A program made the translations under genes and the position numbers. The notes beneath the pieces are model-generated. The model saw nothing but the letters and a program-made list of their open reading frames with translations. It had not been told where the DNA came from and ran no database searches. Below, piece after piece: positions 8,703-17,184 of a stretch of 64,000 nt of DNA. Position 1 is the stretch's first letter; each line of letters begins with the position of its first letter. The stretch spans positions 248,001 through 312,000 of the forward strand of contig NZ_JAUHHC010000001.1 in the NCBI RefSeq assembly GCF_030410485.1, in the 5' to 3' direction. Origin of the DNA: Roseateles violae. Its GTDB lineage: Bacteria > Pseudomonadota > Gammaproteobacteria > Burkholderiales > Burkholderiaceae_C.

Positions 8703-9197
8703 TCAACCCTTCACCAGCGGCGCGTACAGCGAGGGGTCGACGGACACCGCGTCCAGCGGCAGGCGGCGGCCGGCGCGGTGATCCTCGATGCAGCGCAGCA
8801 GCAGCGGGCTGCGGTGCCGCGCCTGGCTGGCGCGCAGGTCCTCGATGTCCATCCACAGCGTGCGATGGATGCCGCGGTCGAGCGCGCGACCGGCGATCGC
8901 CTCGCCGACCCGGCCGCAGAAGGCCAGGCGCAGATAGGTGACATCCTCGCCGCGCACGGGCCTCACGAAGCGCGCCATATAGAGACCCAGCAGGGCCTCG
9001 GGCACGAAAGCCCGCGCGGTCTCCTCCAGCGCCTCGCGCACGACCGCCTCCAACGGCGATTCACCCGGGTCCAGATGGCCGGCCGGGTTGTTCAACATCA
9101 GGCCTTCTGCCGTTTCCTCCTCGACCAGCAGGTAGCGGCCGCCCTCCTCGATCACGGCCGCGACGGTGACATTCGGGCGCCAACGTTCGTCATTCAT
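8703..9197 (-). CDS. nudJ: NUDIX hydrolase, NudJ-like
   Basis: A 164-residue NUDIX hydrolase. The Nudix box starts at Gly40: GHLDPGESPLEAVVREALEE followed by TA, matching GX5EX7REUXEE but with Ala in place of the last Gly. These enzymes cleave nucleoside diphosphates linked to other groups. E. coli NudJ, whose gene is next to mnmA as here, hydrolyses thiamine pyrophosphate precursors and nucleoside triphosphates, which supports the symbol. The ATG at 9197 is preferred; a TTG one codon earlier would add one residue. It is divergent from pntAA, with 93 bp between the starts. Confidence 0.85.
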   Translation of the reverse strand: MNDERWRPNVTVAAVIEEGGRYLLVEEETAEGLMLNNPAGHLDPGESPLEAVVREALEETARAFVPEALLGLYMARFVRPVRGEDVTYLRLAFCGRVGEAIAGRALDRGIHRTLWMDIEDLRASQARHRSPLLLRCIEDHRAGRRLPLDAVSVDPSLYAPLVKG

Positions 9198-9290
9198 CAA
9201 CTGTCTCTTTCGCGCTTGCCCGGGTGTCGGGCGTCATTTCTATTGTGTAAGCTCCTCGCAAGCTCGCCAATCCATCAGGAGGGACTGTTC

Positions 9291-10409
9291 ATGCTGATAG
9301 GAGTCCCGCGCGAAAGCGCGGCCGGAGAAACGCGTGTCGCCGCGACACCGGAGACGGTCAAGAAGCTGAAGGCCCAGGGCCATCAGCTGCGCGTCGAGAG
9401 CGGCGCCGGCCTCGCCGCCAGCGCCACCGACGAGGCCTATGCCGCAGCCGGCGCCGAGATCGTCGACCGCGCCTCGGCCTTCGCGGCCGAGCTGCTCTTG
9501 AAGGTCAAGAGCCCCAGCGCCGAGGAGCTGACGCTGGTCAAGCCCGGCACGGCCCTGGTCGGCATGCTGAACCCCTTCGACCGCGCCGGCCTGGAAGCCC
9601 TGGCCGGCGCCGGCCTGACCAGCTTCGCGCTGGAGGCGGCGCCGCGCACGACCCGCGCGCAGAGCATGGACGTGCTGTCCTCGCAGGCCAATATCGCCGG
9701 CTACAAGGCGGTGATGATCGCGGCCGACCGCTACCAGCGCTTCTTCCCGATGCTGATGACCGCCGCCGGCACCGTCAAGGCGGCGCGCGTCGTCATCCTC
9801 GGCGTCGGCGTGGCCGGCCTGCAGGCGATCGCCACGGCCAAGCGCCTGGGCGCCGTCATCGAGGCCTCCGACGTGCGGCCCTCGGTGAAGGAACAGGTCG
9901 AGTCGCTGGGCGCCAAATTCATCGACGTGCCCTACGAGACGGCCGAGGAGAAGGAAGCGGCCGAGGGTGTGGGCGGCTATGCGCGACCGATGCCGCAGAG
10001 CTGGCTGGACCGGCAGAAGATCGAGGTCGCCAAGCGGGTGGCCCAGGCCGATGTCGTCATCACGACCGCGCTGATCCCCGGCCGCGCCGCGCCGGTGCTG
10101 GTGAGCGAGGACATGGTCAGGGCGATGAAGCCGGGTTCGGTGATCGTCGACCTGGCGGCACCCAATGGCGGCAACTGCCCGCTGACCGAGGCCGGCAAGA
10201 CGGTGATGAAGCATGGCGTGACCATCGTCGGCGAGACCAATCTGCCGGCCCTGGTGGCGGCGGACGCCTCGGCGCTCTATGCGCGCAATGTGCTGGACTT
10301 CCTCAAGCTCGTCATCACCAAGGAAGGCGCGTTCAACGTGCCGATGGACGACGACATCGTCGCGGCCTGCCTGATGACGCAGGGCAATGAAGTGAAGCGC
10401 GGGAGCTGA
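9291..10409 (+). CDS. pntAA: Proton-translocating NAD(P)+ transhydrogenase subunit alpha part 1
   Basis: A 372-residue soluble NAD(H)-binding subunit (domain I) of the membrane transhydrogenase, which couples proton flow to hydride transfer from NADH to NADP+. The N-terminal half (MLIGVPRESAAGETRVAATP) is of alanine dehydrogenase/PNT type. The NAD Rossmann motif reads VVILGVGVAGLQAIATAKRL, and the RQD-loop region follows (MPQSWLDRQK). AGGAGG lies seven bases before the ATG. It is the first gene of a tight three-gene operon: five bases separate it from pntAB. The split alpha subunit is typical of Burkholderiales and alphaproteobacteria. Confidence 0.97.
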   Translation: MLIGVPRESAAGETRVAATPETVKKLKAQGHQLRVESGAGLAASATDEAYAAAGAEIVDRASAFAAELLLKVKSPSAEELTLVKPGTALVGMLNPFDRAGLEALAGAGLTSFALEAAPRTTRAQSMDVLSSQANIAGYKAVMIAADRYQRFFPMLMTAAGTVKAARVVILGVGVAGLQAIATAKRLGAVIEASDVRPSVKEQVESLGAKFIDVPYETAEEKEAAEGVGGYARPMPQSWLDRQKIEVAKRVAQADVVITTALIPGRAAPVLVSEDMVRAMKPGSVIVDLAAPNGGNCPLTEAGKTVMKHGVTIVGETNLPALVAADASALYARNVLDFLKLVITKEGAFNVPMDDDIVAACLMTQGNEVKRGS

Positions 10410-10414
10410 ATGCA

Positions 10415-10729
10415 ATGGAACTGGTAAGCCCAACCATCACCAATCTGATCATCTTCGTGCTGGCCATCTATGTCGGCTACCACGTCGTCTGGACCGTCAC
10501 GCCGGCCCTGCACACGCCGCTGATGGCCGTCACCAACGCGATCTCGGCCATCGTCATCGTCGGCGCGATGCTGGCCGCGGCGCTGACCGAGACCGATGCC
10601 GGCAAGTTCATGGGCACCTTGGCCGTGGCCCTGGCCGCCGTCAATGTGTTCGGCGGCTTTCTCGTGACGAGGCGGATGCTGGAGATGTTCAAGAAGAAGG
10701 AAAAGAAGACGAGCGAGGTGAAGAAATGA
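10415..10729 (+). CDS. pntAB: Transhydrogenase subunit alpha part 2 (membrane)
   Basis: A 104-residue membrane subunit with three to four hydrophobic helices (about 8-30, 38-60, 66-88) and a Lys-rich tail (FKKKEKKTSEVKK). It corresponds to the C-terminal membrane part of E. coli PntA and forms part of the proton channel with PntB. A GGGAG element before the ATG lies within the end of pntAA. Its stop overlaps the start of pntB by four bases (ATGA). Confidence 0.95.
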   Translation: MELVSPTITNLIIFVLAIYVGYHVVWTVTPALHTPLMAVTNAISAIVIVGAMLAAALTETDAGKFMGTLAVALAAVNVFGGFLVTRRMLEMFKKKEKKTSEVKK

Positions 10730-12150
10730 GCATGAACCTCGTCACGCTGCTCTACCTGATCGCCAGCGTCTTCTTCATCCAGGCCCTGAAGGGCCTGTCG
10801 CATCCGACCACCTCGATCCGCGGCAATCTGTTCGGCATGGCCGGCATGCTGATCGCCACCGTCACGACGGCGGCGCTGATCGTCAAGCTGGCCGGTGGCC
10901 ACAGCTTCGGCCTCAGCTATGTGCTGGCCGGCCTGGTGATCGGCGGCGGCATCGGTGCCTATATGGCCAACAAGGTCGAGATGACCAAGATGCCGGAGCT
11001 GGTCGCCTTCATGCACAGCATGATCGGCCTGGCGGCGGTCTTCATCGCCGCGACGGCGGTGCTGGAGCCGCAGGCCTTCGGCATCTCGGCCTCGCGCGAG
11101 ACCATTCCCGGCGGCAACCGGATCGAGCTGGCCCTGGGCGCCTTCATCGGCGCGATCACCTTCAGCGGCTCGGTGATCGCCTTCGGCAAGCTCAGCGGCA
11201 AGTACAAGTTCCGCCTGTTCCAGGGCGCGCCGGTGACCTTCGCCGGCCAGCACAAGCTGAACCTGGCGCTCGGCCTGGCGGCGGTGTTCTTCTGCTTCGG
11301 CTTCTGGCACTCGGCCTCGTGGATGGATTTCGGCCTGGTGCTGGCGCTGGGCTTTCTGCTCGGCGTGCTGCTGATCATCCCGATCGGCGGCGCCGACATG
11401 CCGGTCGTCGTGTCGATGCTGAACAGCTACTCGGGCTGGGCCGCGGCCGGCATCGGCTTCTCGCTGAACAACTCGATGCTGATCATCGCCGGCTCCCTGG
11501 TCGGCAGTTCGGGCGCCATCCTCTCGTACATCATGTGCAAGGCGATGAACCGCTCGTTCTTCAACGTGATCCTCGGCGGTTTCGGGGGGGATACCACGGC
11601 GGCCGCCGCCGGCGGCGGTGCGCAACGCAATGTCAAGAGCGGCAGCGCCGACGACGCCGCCTTCGTGATGGGCAATGCCGAGAGCGTGATCATCGTGCCC
11701 GGCTACGGCCTGGCGGTGGCGCGCGCCCAGCATGCGGTCAAGGAGCTGGCGGCCAAGCTGATCGAGAAGGGCGTGACGGTCAAGTACGCGATCCACCCGG
11801 TGGCCGGCCGCATGCCCGGCCATATGAACGTGCTGCTGGCCGAGGCCGAGGTGCCCTACGACCAGGTCTTCGAGATGGAGGACATCAATGCCGAGTTCGG
11901 CCAGGCCGACGTGGCCATCATCCTGGGCGCCAACGACGTCGTGAACCCGGCCGCGCATGTGAAGGGCAGCGCCATCTACGGCATGCCCATCCTCGAGGCC
12001 TACAAGGCCAAGACCATCATCGTCAACAAGCGCTCGATGGCGGCGGGCTATGCCGGCCTCGACAACGAGCTCTTCTATATGGACAAGACCATGATGGTGT
12101 TCGGCGACGCGAAGAAGGTCGTCGAGGACATGCTGAAGGCGGTGGAGTAG
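10726..12150 (+). CDS. pntB: NAD(P)+ transhydrogenase subunit beta
   Basis: A 474-residue subunit. The first 260 residues form eight or nine membrane helices of the proton channel. The C-terminal soluble domain III binds NADP(H): VPGYGLAVARAQHAVKELA carries the GYG-x-A-x-A version of the nucleotide fold. Further typical segments are HPVAGRMPGHMNVLLAEAEV, ILGANDVVNP and VNKRSMAAGYAGLDN. The linker between the domains has an unusual Ala/Gly run (GGDTTAAAAGGG). The ATGA overlap with pntAB indicates translational coupling. The complex makes NADPH for biosynthesis and redox defence. Confidence 0.97.
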   Translation: MSMNLVTLLYLIASVFFIQALKGLSHPTTSIRGNLFGMAGMLIATVTTAALIVKLAGGHSFGLSYVLAGLVIGGGIGAYMANKVEMTKMPELVAFMHSMIGLAAVFIAATAVLEPQAFGISASRETIPGGNRIELALGAFIGAITFSGSVIAFGKLSGKYKFRLFQGAPVTFAGQHKLNLALGLAAVFFCFGFWHSASWMDFGLVLALGFLLGVLLIIPIGGADMPVVVSMLNSYSGWAAAGIGFSLNNSMLIIAGSLVGSSGAILSYIMCKAMNRSFFNVILGGFGGDTTAAAAGGGAQRNVKSGSADDAAFVMGNAESVIIVPGYGLAVARAQHAVKELAAKLIEKGVTVKYAIHPVAGRMPGHMNVLLAEAEVPYDQVFEMEDINAEFGQADVAIILGANDVVNPAAHVKGSAIYGMPILEAYKAKTIIVNKRSMAAGYAGLDNELFYMDKTMMVFGDAKKVVEDMLKAVE

Positions 12151-12310
12151 GCGGGACTCCACAAAACTGCGGTTCTCCGTTTCGGCGGAATCCACAGACT
12201 CGGCAAGGCGTCGGCGGAACGAGCCTGACCGGCGCAGGCCGGTCCGAGGGTGAGGCGCCGCGGTGACTCGGCTTATCCAGCCATGAGTCGCCTCGGATTG
12301 GAGTCTCACC

Positions 12311-13999
12311 ATGTTGAAGATCCCCTCCACGACGGCGGTCGCGTCCGCCTGTCTGAGCCTGTTCTCCGGCCTGGCCCTGGTCGCCTGCGGGGGCGGCAGC
12401 GGCGAGGCCGGCGATCCGCCCGCCGCCACGCCCGCCAGCACGACCCTGACCCTGGCCGGCACCGCCGCCCAGGGCGCCGCGATGGCCGGCGCCGCCATCG
12501 GCATCAAGTGCGCCAGCGGCACGGCGAGCCTCAGCGCCGGCAGCGACGGCAGCTACAGCGCCGCCCTCACCGACGCCAGCCTGCCCTGCGTCGTGCGCGC
12601 CGTCAGCGCGGACGGCAAGACCAGCTACCACTCGCTGCAGGCCGGCAGCGGCGCCGCGACGGCCAGCTACACGGTCAACATCAGCCCGCTGACCGAGCTG
12701 CTGGTGGCCAGCGTGGCCGGCGCTGCGCCGGACGCTTACTACACGGGCTTCGGCGCGACGACGACGCTGAGCACCGCCACGGTCACCCAGGCCGTCAACG
12801 GTCTCGCCACGCTGCTGGCCGGCGTCGTCGATCTCGGCGGCGCCAATCCGATCGCCGATCCGCTGGCGGTCGGCAATGCGCTGGACCAGAAGATCGACGC
12901 GCTTAACGCCGCGCTGACGGCCGCGCACACCAGCCTGGCCGAGCTGACGAGCGCCGTTGCCACCGATCCCGGCGCCGGCGATGCGGTCAAGCGCCTGGTG
13001 CAGCCGGTGGCCAGCAGCTGCGCCAGCCTGCGCAGCGGCAAGTTCCGCATGATCAGCCCCTTCGAGCAGGATCCGCCCTGGCGCGCCCATGTGCTGAGCC
13101 TGAACGCGCAGACGCTGGGCGTGAGCGTCTTCGACGGCTCGACCGGCACGCTCGCCGCGGATCCGGCCCATGCCTGCAGCTTCAGCATCAGCGATGACGA
13201 GGGCAGCGTCCAGCTGATGGTGTCCTCGGCCGGCGTGATCATGGGCTTCCACAAGGGCGGTGTGCCCATCACCTTCGGTCTGCCCGAGCAGACGCTGCCG
13301 CTGTCGGAACTGGCCGGCACCTGGAACCTGATCCGCACCGAAGCGCTGGACGACGGCAGCGGCAAGCTGAGCATGCCCACCGAAGTCACGGTCGACGCCA
13401 GCGGCCAGATCACCGCCTTTGCCGAATGCCCGGGCAGCGGCGCCTGCACGCCGGGCAGTGGCCCCTTCCCGACGATACGGGCCAATGCCGCGGGCGGTTT
13501 CGACGTCGTCGAGGGCGGCGAGGTCACCGACCGCGTCTATCTGTTCAAGACCGAGAGCGGCAGCAAGATGCTGGTCTCGCTGTCCAGCGACGGCAAGGCC
13601 TTCAACGTCGGCACGCCGAAGAAGGCGACGGCGCTGCCGACCGTGGACGCCAGCAACAGCTTCTGGGACTTCTCGATGACGGGCAAGCTGGCGCTGAGCG
13701 CGCCGGCCCTGCAGGCGCAGCGCATCGTCTCGGTCGATGCCGCGAACCAGCGCTATGCGCGCATCTTCACCGCCGCCGAGGGTGCCGCGCTCGATCGCGT
13801 CGACAGCTTCAGCATCAACAGCCCGCGTGAGGGCTGGCGCACGCGGGCGCAGGGCGATTGCACGCTGAAGGGCGCGCCGGTGAACTGCCTGGGCGTCTTC
13901 GTGCTGCCGCTGCAGGGCATGGGCATCACGCTCAACACGACCATCGGCGCCAGCACCGCCGCGACCAGCCGGCTCGGCTTCTCCGTCAACGCGCCCTGA
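12311..13999 (+). CDS. Large predicted lipoprotein of unknown function
   Basis: A 562-residue protein with a signal peptide ending in a lipobox (LALVACGGGS, acylated Cys26), so it is probably anchored in the outer or inner membrane. A short disordered Ala/Pro/Thr linker follows. Residues about 45-110 look like a carboxypeptidase-regulatory or Fn3-type beta domain (GTAAQGAAMAGAAIGIKC, then VVRAVSADGKTSYHS). The remainder is beta-rich with pairs of Cys residues and repeated Gly/Asp turns, and includes LAGTWNLIRTEALDDGSGKL, a lipocalin-like opening. The start follows GGAG about six bases upstream. A strong terminator follows. No specific role can be given. Confidence 0.85.
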   Translation: MLKIPSTTAVASACLSLFSGLALVACGGGSGEAGDPPAATPASTTLTLAGTAAQGAAMAGAAIGIKCASGTASLSAGSDGSYSAALTDASLPCVVRAVSADGKTSYHSLQAGSGAATASYTVNISPLTELLVASVAGAAPDAYYTGFGATTTLSTATVTQAVNGLATLLAGVVDLGGANPIADPLAVGNALDQKIDALNAALTAAHTSLAELTSAVATDPGAGDAVKRLVQPVASSCASLRSGKFRMISPFEQDPPWRAHVLSLNAQTLGVSVFDGSTGTLAADPAHACSFSISDDEGSVQLMVSSAGVIMGFHKGGVPITFGLPEQTLPLSELAGTWNLIRTEALDDGSGKLSMPTEVTVDASGQITAFAECPGSGACTPGSGPFPTIRANAAGGFDVVEGGEVTDRVYLFKTESGSKMLVSLSSDGKAFNVGTPKKATALPTVDASNSFWDFSMTGKLALSAPALQAQRIVSVDAANQRYARIFTAAEGAALDRVDSFSINSPREGWRTRAQGDCTLKGAPVNCLGVFVLPLQGMGITLNTTIGASTAATSRLGFSVNAP

Positions 14000-14016
14000 A
14001 ACAGGGCGCCGACAAG

Positions 14017-14046
14017 CGGGGCCGCGCTTGCGCGGCCCCGTTTTTT
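14017..14046 (+). terminator. Intrinsic terminator after the lipoprotein gene
   Basis: A ten-base-pair GC-rich stem (14017-14026 with 14031-14040, loop CTTG) is followed by six T residues (14041-14046), shortly after the lipoprotein stop. Confidence 0.92.
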
Positions 14047-14152
14047 GGTTGCCCATCGCACCGAGAACGCTCTCTACGCACCGCTATCGAATCCCCTGAT
14101 GAGTGCCTTGTCAGCTATCGGTCAGAATTCGGGGATTGAACGGAGACAAGTA

Positions 14153-15838
14153 ATGCAGAAAACCTGGCTCAAGAATTACCCGGAGGGGGTGCCAGCCGAG
14201 ATCGACGCCAACCTCTATCCGACCCTGGTCGACCTGATGGAGACGGCGTTCAGAAAGTTTCCGCAACGCGCGGCCTACAAGATGATGGGCCGGCAGATCA
14301 CGTTCGCGCAGATCGACGAGGCCTCGAAGGCGCTGGCCGCCTATCTGCAGGGCCTGGGCCTCGAGAAGGGCGACCGCGTCGCCATCATGATGCCCAATGT
14401 GATGCAGTACCCGATCGCCGTCGCCGCGGTGCTGCGCGCCGGCTTCGTCGTCGTCAACGTCAATCCGCTCTACACGCCGCGCGAGCTCGAGCACCAGCTG
14501 AAGGACTCCGGCGCCAAGGCGATCGTGATCCTGGAGAACTTCGCCGCCACCCTGCAGCAGGCGATGGCCAATGTGCCGACCAAGCATGTGATCCTGGCCT
14601 CGATGGGCGAGTTGCTGGGCTTCCCCAAGGGCCTGATCGTCAACTACGTCGTGCGCAAGGTGAAGAAGCTGGTGCCGCCCTTCGAGCTGCCCGGCGCGGT
14701 GCGCTACGCCGATGCGGTCGCGCGCGGCCGCGCGCAGAGCTACAAGGCGCCCAAGCTGGGGCCCAGCGACATCGCCGTGCTGCAGTACACCGGCGGCACG
14801 ACCGGCATCTCCAAGGGCGCCGTGCTGCTGCACCGCAATCTGGTCGCCAACACCTTGCAGGCCGAGGCCTGGTACCAGCCGGCGCTCAAGAAGGTGCCGG
14901 CCGACGAGCCCTTGATGAGCGTCTGCGCGCTGCCGCTGTATCACATCTTCGGCTTCACGACGAACATGATGCTGTCCATGCACCTGGGCGGCTGCAATGT
15001 CTTGATCCCCAATCCGCGCGATCTGCCGGCCCTGTTCAAGGAGCTGTCCAAGCACCGCATCCACAGCCTGCCGGCCGTCAACACCCTGTTCCTGGCCATG
15101 GCCAACCATGCCGACTTCGACACCGTGGACTGGAGCCATCTGGTGATCTCGGTGGGCGGCGGCATGGCCGTGCAGCAGGCGACCGCCAAGCTCTGGCTGG
15201 ACAAGACCGGCTGCCCCATCGTCGAGGGCTACGGCCTGTCCGAGACCTCGCCGGTGGCCAGCTGCAACCCGACCGACAGCACGACCTACACCGGGACGAT
15301 CGGCATGCCGCTGTCCAGCACCGAGCTCTGCCTGCTCGACGACGAGGGCCGCGAGGTCGTCGCGCCGGGCGCCACTGGCGAGATCGCGATCCGCGGCCCG
15401 CAGGTGATGGCCGGCTATTGGCAGCGCCCGGACGAGACGGCCAAGGTGATGACGGCCGACGGCTATTTCCGCACCGGCGACGTCGGCATCGTCGACGAGC
15501 GCGGCTACTTCAAAATCGTCGACCGCAAGAAGGACATGATCCTGGTCAGCGGCTTCAACGTCTATCCGAACGAGGTCGAGGATGTGCTGACCTTGATGGA
15601 CGGCGTGCTGGAGGCGGCCGCGGTCGGCGTGCCCGATTCCAAGTCCGGCGAGGCGGTCAAGGTCGTCATCGTCAAGAAGCCGGGCGCGCTGGGCAATATC
15701 AGCGAGGCCGATGTGCGCGCCTATTGCGAGGCCAATCTGACCGGCTACAAGCGGCCGAAGATCGTCGAGTTCCGCACCGAGCTGCCCAAGACCCCGGTCG
15801 GCAAGATCCTGCGGCGTGAACTACGCGACAAAACTTAA
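14153..15838 (+). CDS. fadD: Long-chain fatty acid--CoA ligase
   Basis: A 561-residue ANL-family enzyme that activates long-chain fatty acids to acyl-CoA via an acyl-AMP, feeding beta-oxidation. Motifs: the AMP-binding loop YTGGTTGISKGA (from residue 212), VEGYGLSETSPVASCNPTD, and the hinge and FACS region YFRTGDVGIVDERGYFKIVD then RKKDMILVSGFNVYPNEVE. The catalytic Lys sits in PVGKILRREL near the C-terminus. The start at MQKTWLKNYPEGVP is preceded by GGAGA six bases upstream; the frame extends 36 codons further without a ribosome site. It is probably monocistronic or leads into the small gene that follows 72 bp later. Confidence 0.95.
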   Translation: MQKTWLKNYPEGVPAEIDANLYPTLVDLMETAFRKFPQRAAYKMMGRQITFAQIDEASKALAAYLQGLGLEKGDRVAIMMPNVMQYPIAVAAVLRAGFVVVNVNPLYTPRELEHQLKDSGAKAIVILENFAATLQQAMANVPTKHVILASMGELLGFPKGLIVNYVVRKVKKLVPPFELPGAVRYADAVARGRAQSYKAPKLGPSDIAVLQYTGGTTGISKGAVLLHRNLVANTLQAEAWYQPALKKVPADEPLMSVCALPLYHIFGFTTNMMLSMHLGGCNVLIPNPRDLPALFKELSKHRIHSLPAVNTLFLAMANHADFDTVDWSHLVISVGGGMAVQQATAKLWLDKTGCPIVEGYGLSETSPVASCNPTDSTTYTGTIGMPLSSTELCLLDDEGREVVAPGATGEIAIRGPQVMAGYWQRPDETAKVMTADGYFRTGDVGIVDERGYFKIVDRKKDMILVSGFNVYPNEVEDVLTLMDGVLEAAAVGVPDSKSGEAVKVVIVKKPGALGNISEADVRAYCEANLTGYKRPKIVEFRTELPKTPVGKILRRELRDKT

Positions 15839-15910
15839 GAAAGTTACCAGCGGCGCGACGCGCGTGAGGGTGCCGGCGGTGCTTAAATTTCAAGCACTGG
15901 AGACCTGAGC

Positions 15911-16423
15911 GTGCTTGAACAACGATATCTGAAGACCGAGGCCGGCCGGGCCGAGATCAAGTCGCGCGCGCTGGTGAGCTCGCGCATCGCCCGCAATCTG
16001 CTGCTGGTGCTGGACGCCAGCAAGACGGCGCAGCAATGGGTCGCCCTGGTACAGGGCGCCACGGCGGCCGACTTCGAACAGCTGCTGGAACTGGGCCTGC
16101 TGACGGCGCAGGCGGGCGCGGCCGAGGCGGCGCCCGCTGCCGCCCCCACGGCCGCGGCACCCACGGCAGCCGCCGCGACGGCGCTGGACGGCAGCGCGCT
16201 GCCGCAGCTGGCCTACGAGCAGCTCTACGACTACCTGACCCGCCATGCCAAGCAGTACCTGGGTCTGATGCGCGGCTACCGCGTCGTGCTCGATGTCGAG
16301 CGCTGCAGCGGCCTGCCCGAGCTGCAGGCCTATGCCTTGCGCTTCGTCGACATGGTGCGCGAATCGCAGGGCGAGGAACTGGCCAGCCAGGTGCGGCGCG
16401 CGATGGGCATGAGCACGGCCTGA
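15911..16423 (+). CDS. Conserved hypothetical protein with Ala/Pro-rich linker
   Basis: A 170-residue protein with a GTG start, chosen because GGAGA lies seven bases upstream. The N-terminal part (1-65) is amphipathic and helical, with EQRYLKTEAGRAEIKSRALV and an ALVQGATAADFEQLLELGLL segment that may be a small helical repeat. A low-complexity Ala/Pro/Thr linker follows (about 70-95). The C-terminal helical part (LPQLAYEQLYDYLTRHAKQY) ends in a stretch with ELQAYALRFVDMVRESQGEE. No signal peptide or membrane segment is visible. It lies between fadD and rsmE on the same strand. Two helical modules joined by a flexible linker suggest a scaffold or regulator, but I cannot assign a family. Confidence 0.8.
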   Translation: MLEQRYLKTEAGRAEIKSRALVSSRIARNLLLVLDASKTAQQWVALVQGATAADFEQLLELGLLTAQAGAAEAAPAAAPTAAAPTAAAATALDGSALPQLAYEQLYDYLTRHAKQYLGLMRGYRVVLDVERCSGLPELQAYALRFVDMVRESQGEELASQVRRAMGMSTA

Positions 16424-16455
16424 GCGCGGCGCTGGCCGATGGCACACTTGCGGCC

Positions 16456-17184
16456 ATGCCCGCGCGTTTCTATGTCGATACCCCGCTCGCCGAGCCCGGC
16501 GAGCTGAGCCTCCCGCCCTCGTCCGCCCGCCATGTGCAGGTGCTGCGCCTGCAGCCCGGCGCTCCCATCACGCTGTTTGACGGCACGGGCGACGAATGGC
16601 AGGCCGAGGTGCTGGCCATGGGCCGCAGCGAGGTGCGCGTGCAGCTGCTGCAGCGCCAGCCGGCGCGGCGGGAGCTGGCCCAGGCGGTGACCCTGGCCGT
16701 CGTGATGCCGGCCAATGACCGCATGGACGGCATCGTCGAGAAGGCCACCGAGCTGGGCGCAGCGGCAATCCAGCCGCTGGTCGCCGAGCGCTCGGTGCTG
16801 CGCCTGGCCGGCGAGCGGGCCGAGAAGAAGGTCGCCCATTGGCAGGGCGTGGCCGTCGCCGCCTGCGAGCAGAGCGGCCGCAGCGTCGTGCCGCGGATCG
16901 CAGCGGTGCAGAGCTTGGCCGCCTGGCTGTCCGGCCTGGGCGAGCGGCCCGAGGGTCAGCGCCGCTGGCTGCTGAGCCCGATGGCGGCCGAGCCCTTGAG
17001 CGCCCAGACCGCAGCGCCGCAGACGCTGGTGCTCAGCGGCCCGGAGGGCGGTCTCAGCGCCGCCGAGGAAGACGCGGCGCGCGCCCAGGGCTTCATGGCG
17101 ATGAATCTGGGGCCGCGCATCCTGCGCGCCGACACCGCGCCGCTGGCCGTGCTCGGCTGGCTGGCACTGTCCTCAGTCGGCTGA
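16456..17184 (+). CDS. rsmE: 16S rRNA (uracil1498-N3)-methyltransferase RsmE
   Basis: A 242-residue SPOUT-class methyltransferase for m3U1498 of 16S rRNA. The N-terminal PUA-like domain (ARFYVDTPLAEPGELSLPPS, HVQVLRLQPGAPITLFDGTG) is followed by the knotted SAM-binding domain. Typical motifs are EKATELGAAAIQPLVAERSV, LVLSGPEGGLSAAEEDAA and LGPRILRADTAPLAVLGWL. The ATG lies 32 bases after the previous stop. The 3' end overlaps the convergent THUMP methyltransferase gene by 12 bases, an unusual pairing of two rRNA-modifying enzymes tail to tail. Confidence 0.95.
   Translation: MPARFYVDTPLAEPGELSLPPSSARHVQVLRLQPGAPITLFDGTGDEWQAEVLAMGRSEVRVQLLQRQPARRELAQAVTLAVVMPANDRMDGIVEKATELGAAAIQPLVAERSVLRLAGERAEKKVAHWQGVAVAACEQSGRSVVPRIAAVQSLAAWLSGLGERPEGQRRWLLSPMAAEPLSAQTAAPQTLVLSGPEGGLSAAEEDAARAQGFMAMNLGPRILRADTAPLAVLGWLALSSVG

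Noticed and set aside
12151-12310. A GACCGGC/GCCGGTC inverted repeat between pntB and the lipoprotein gene as a terminator
   Set aside because: The stem is short and no T-run follows, so I did not annotate it as a terminator.
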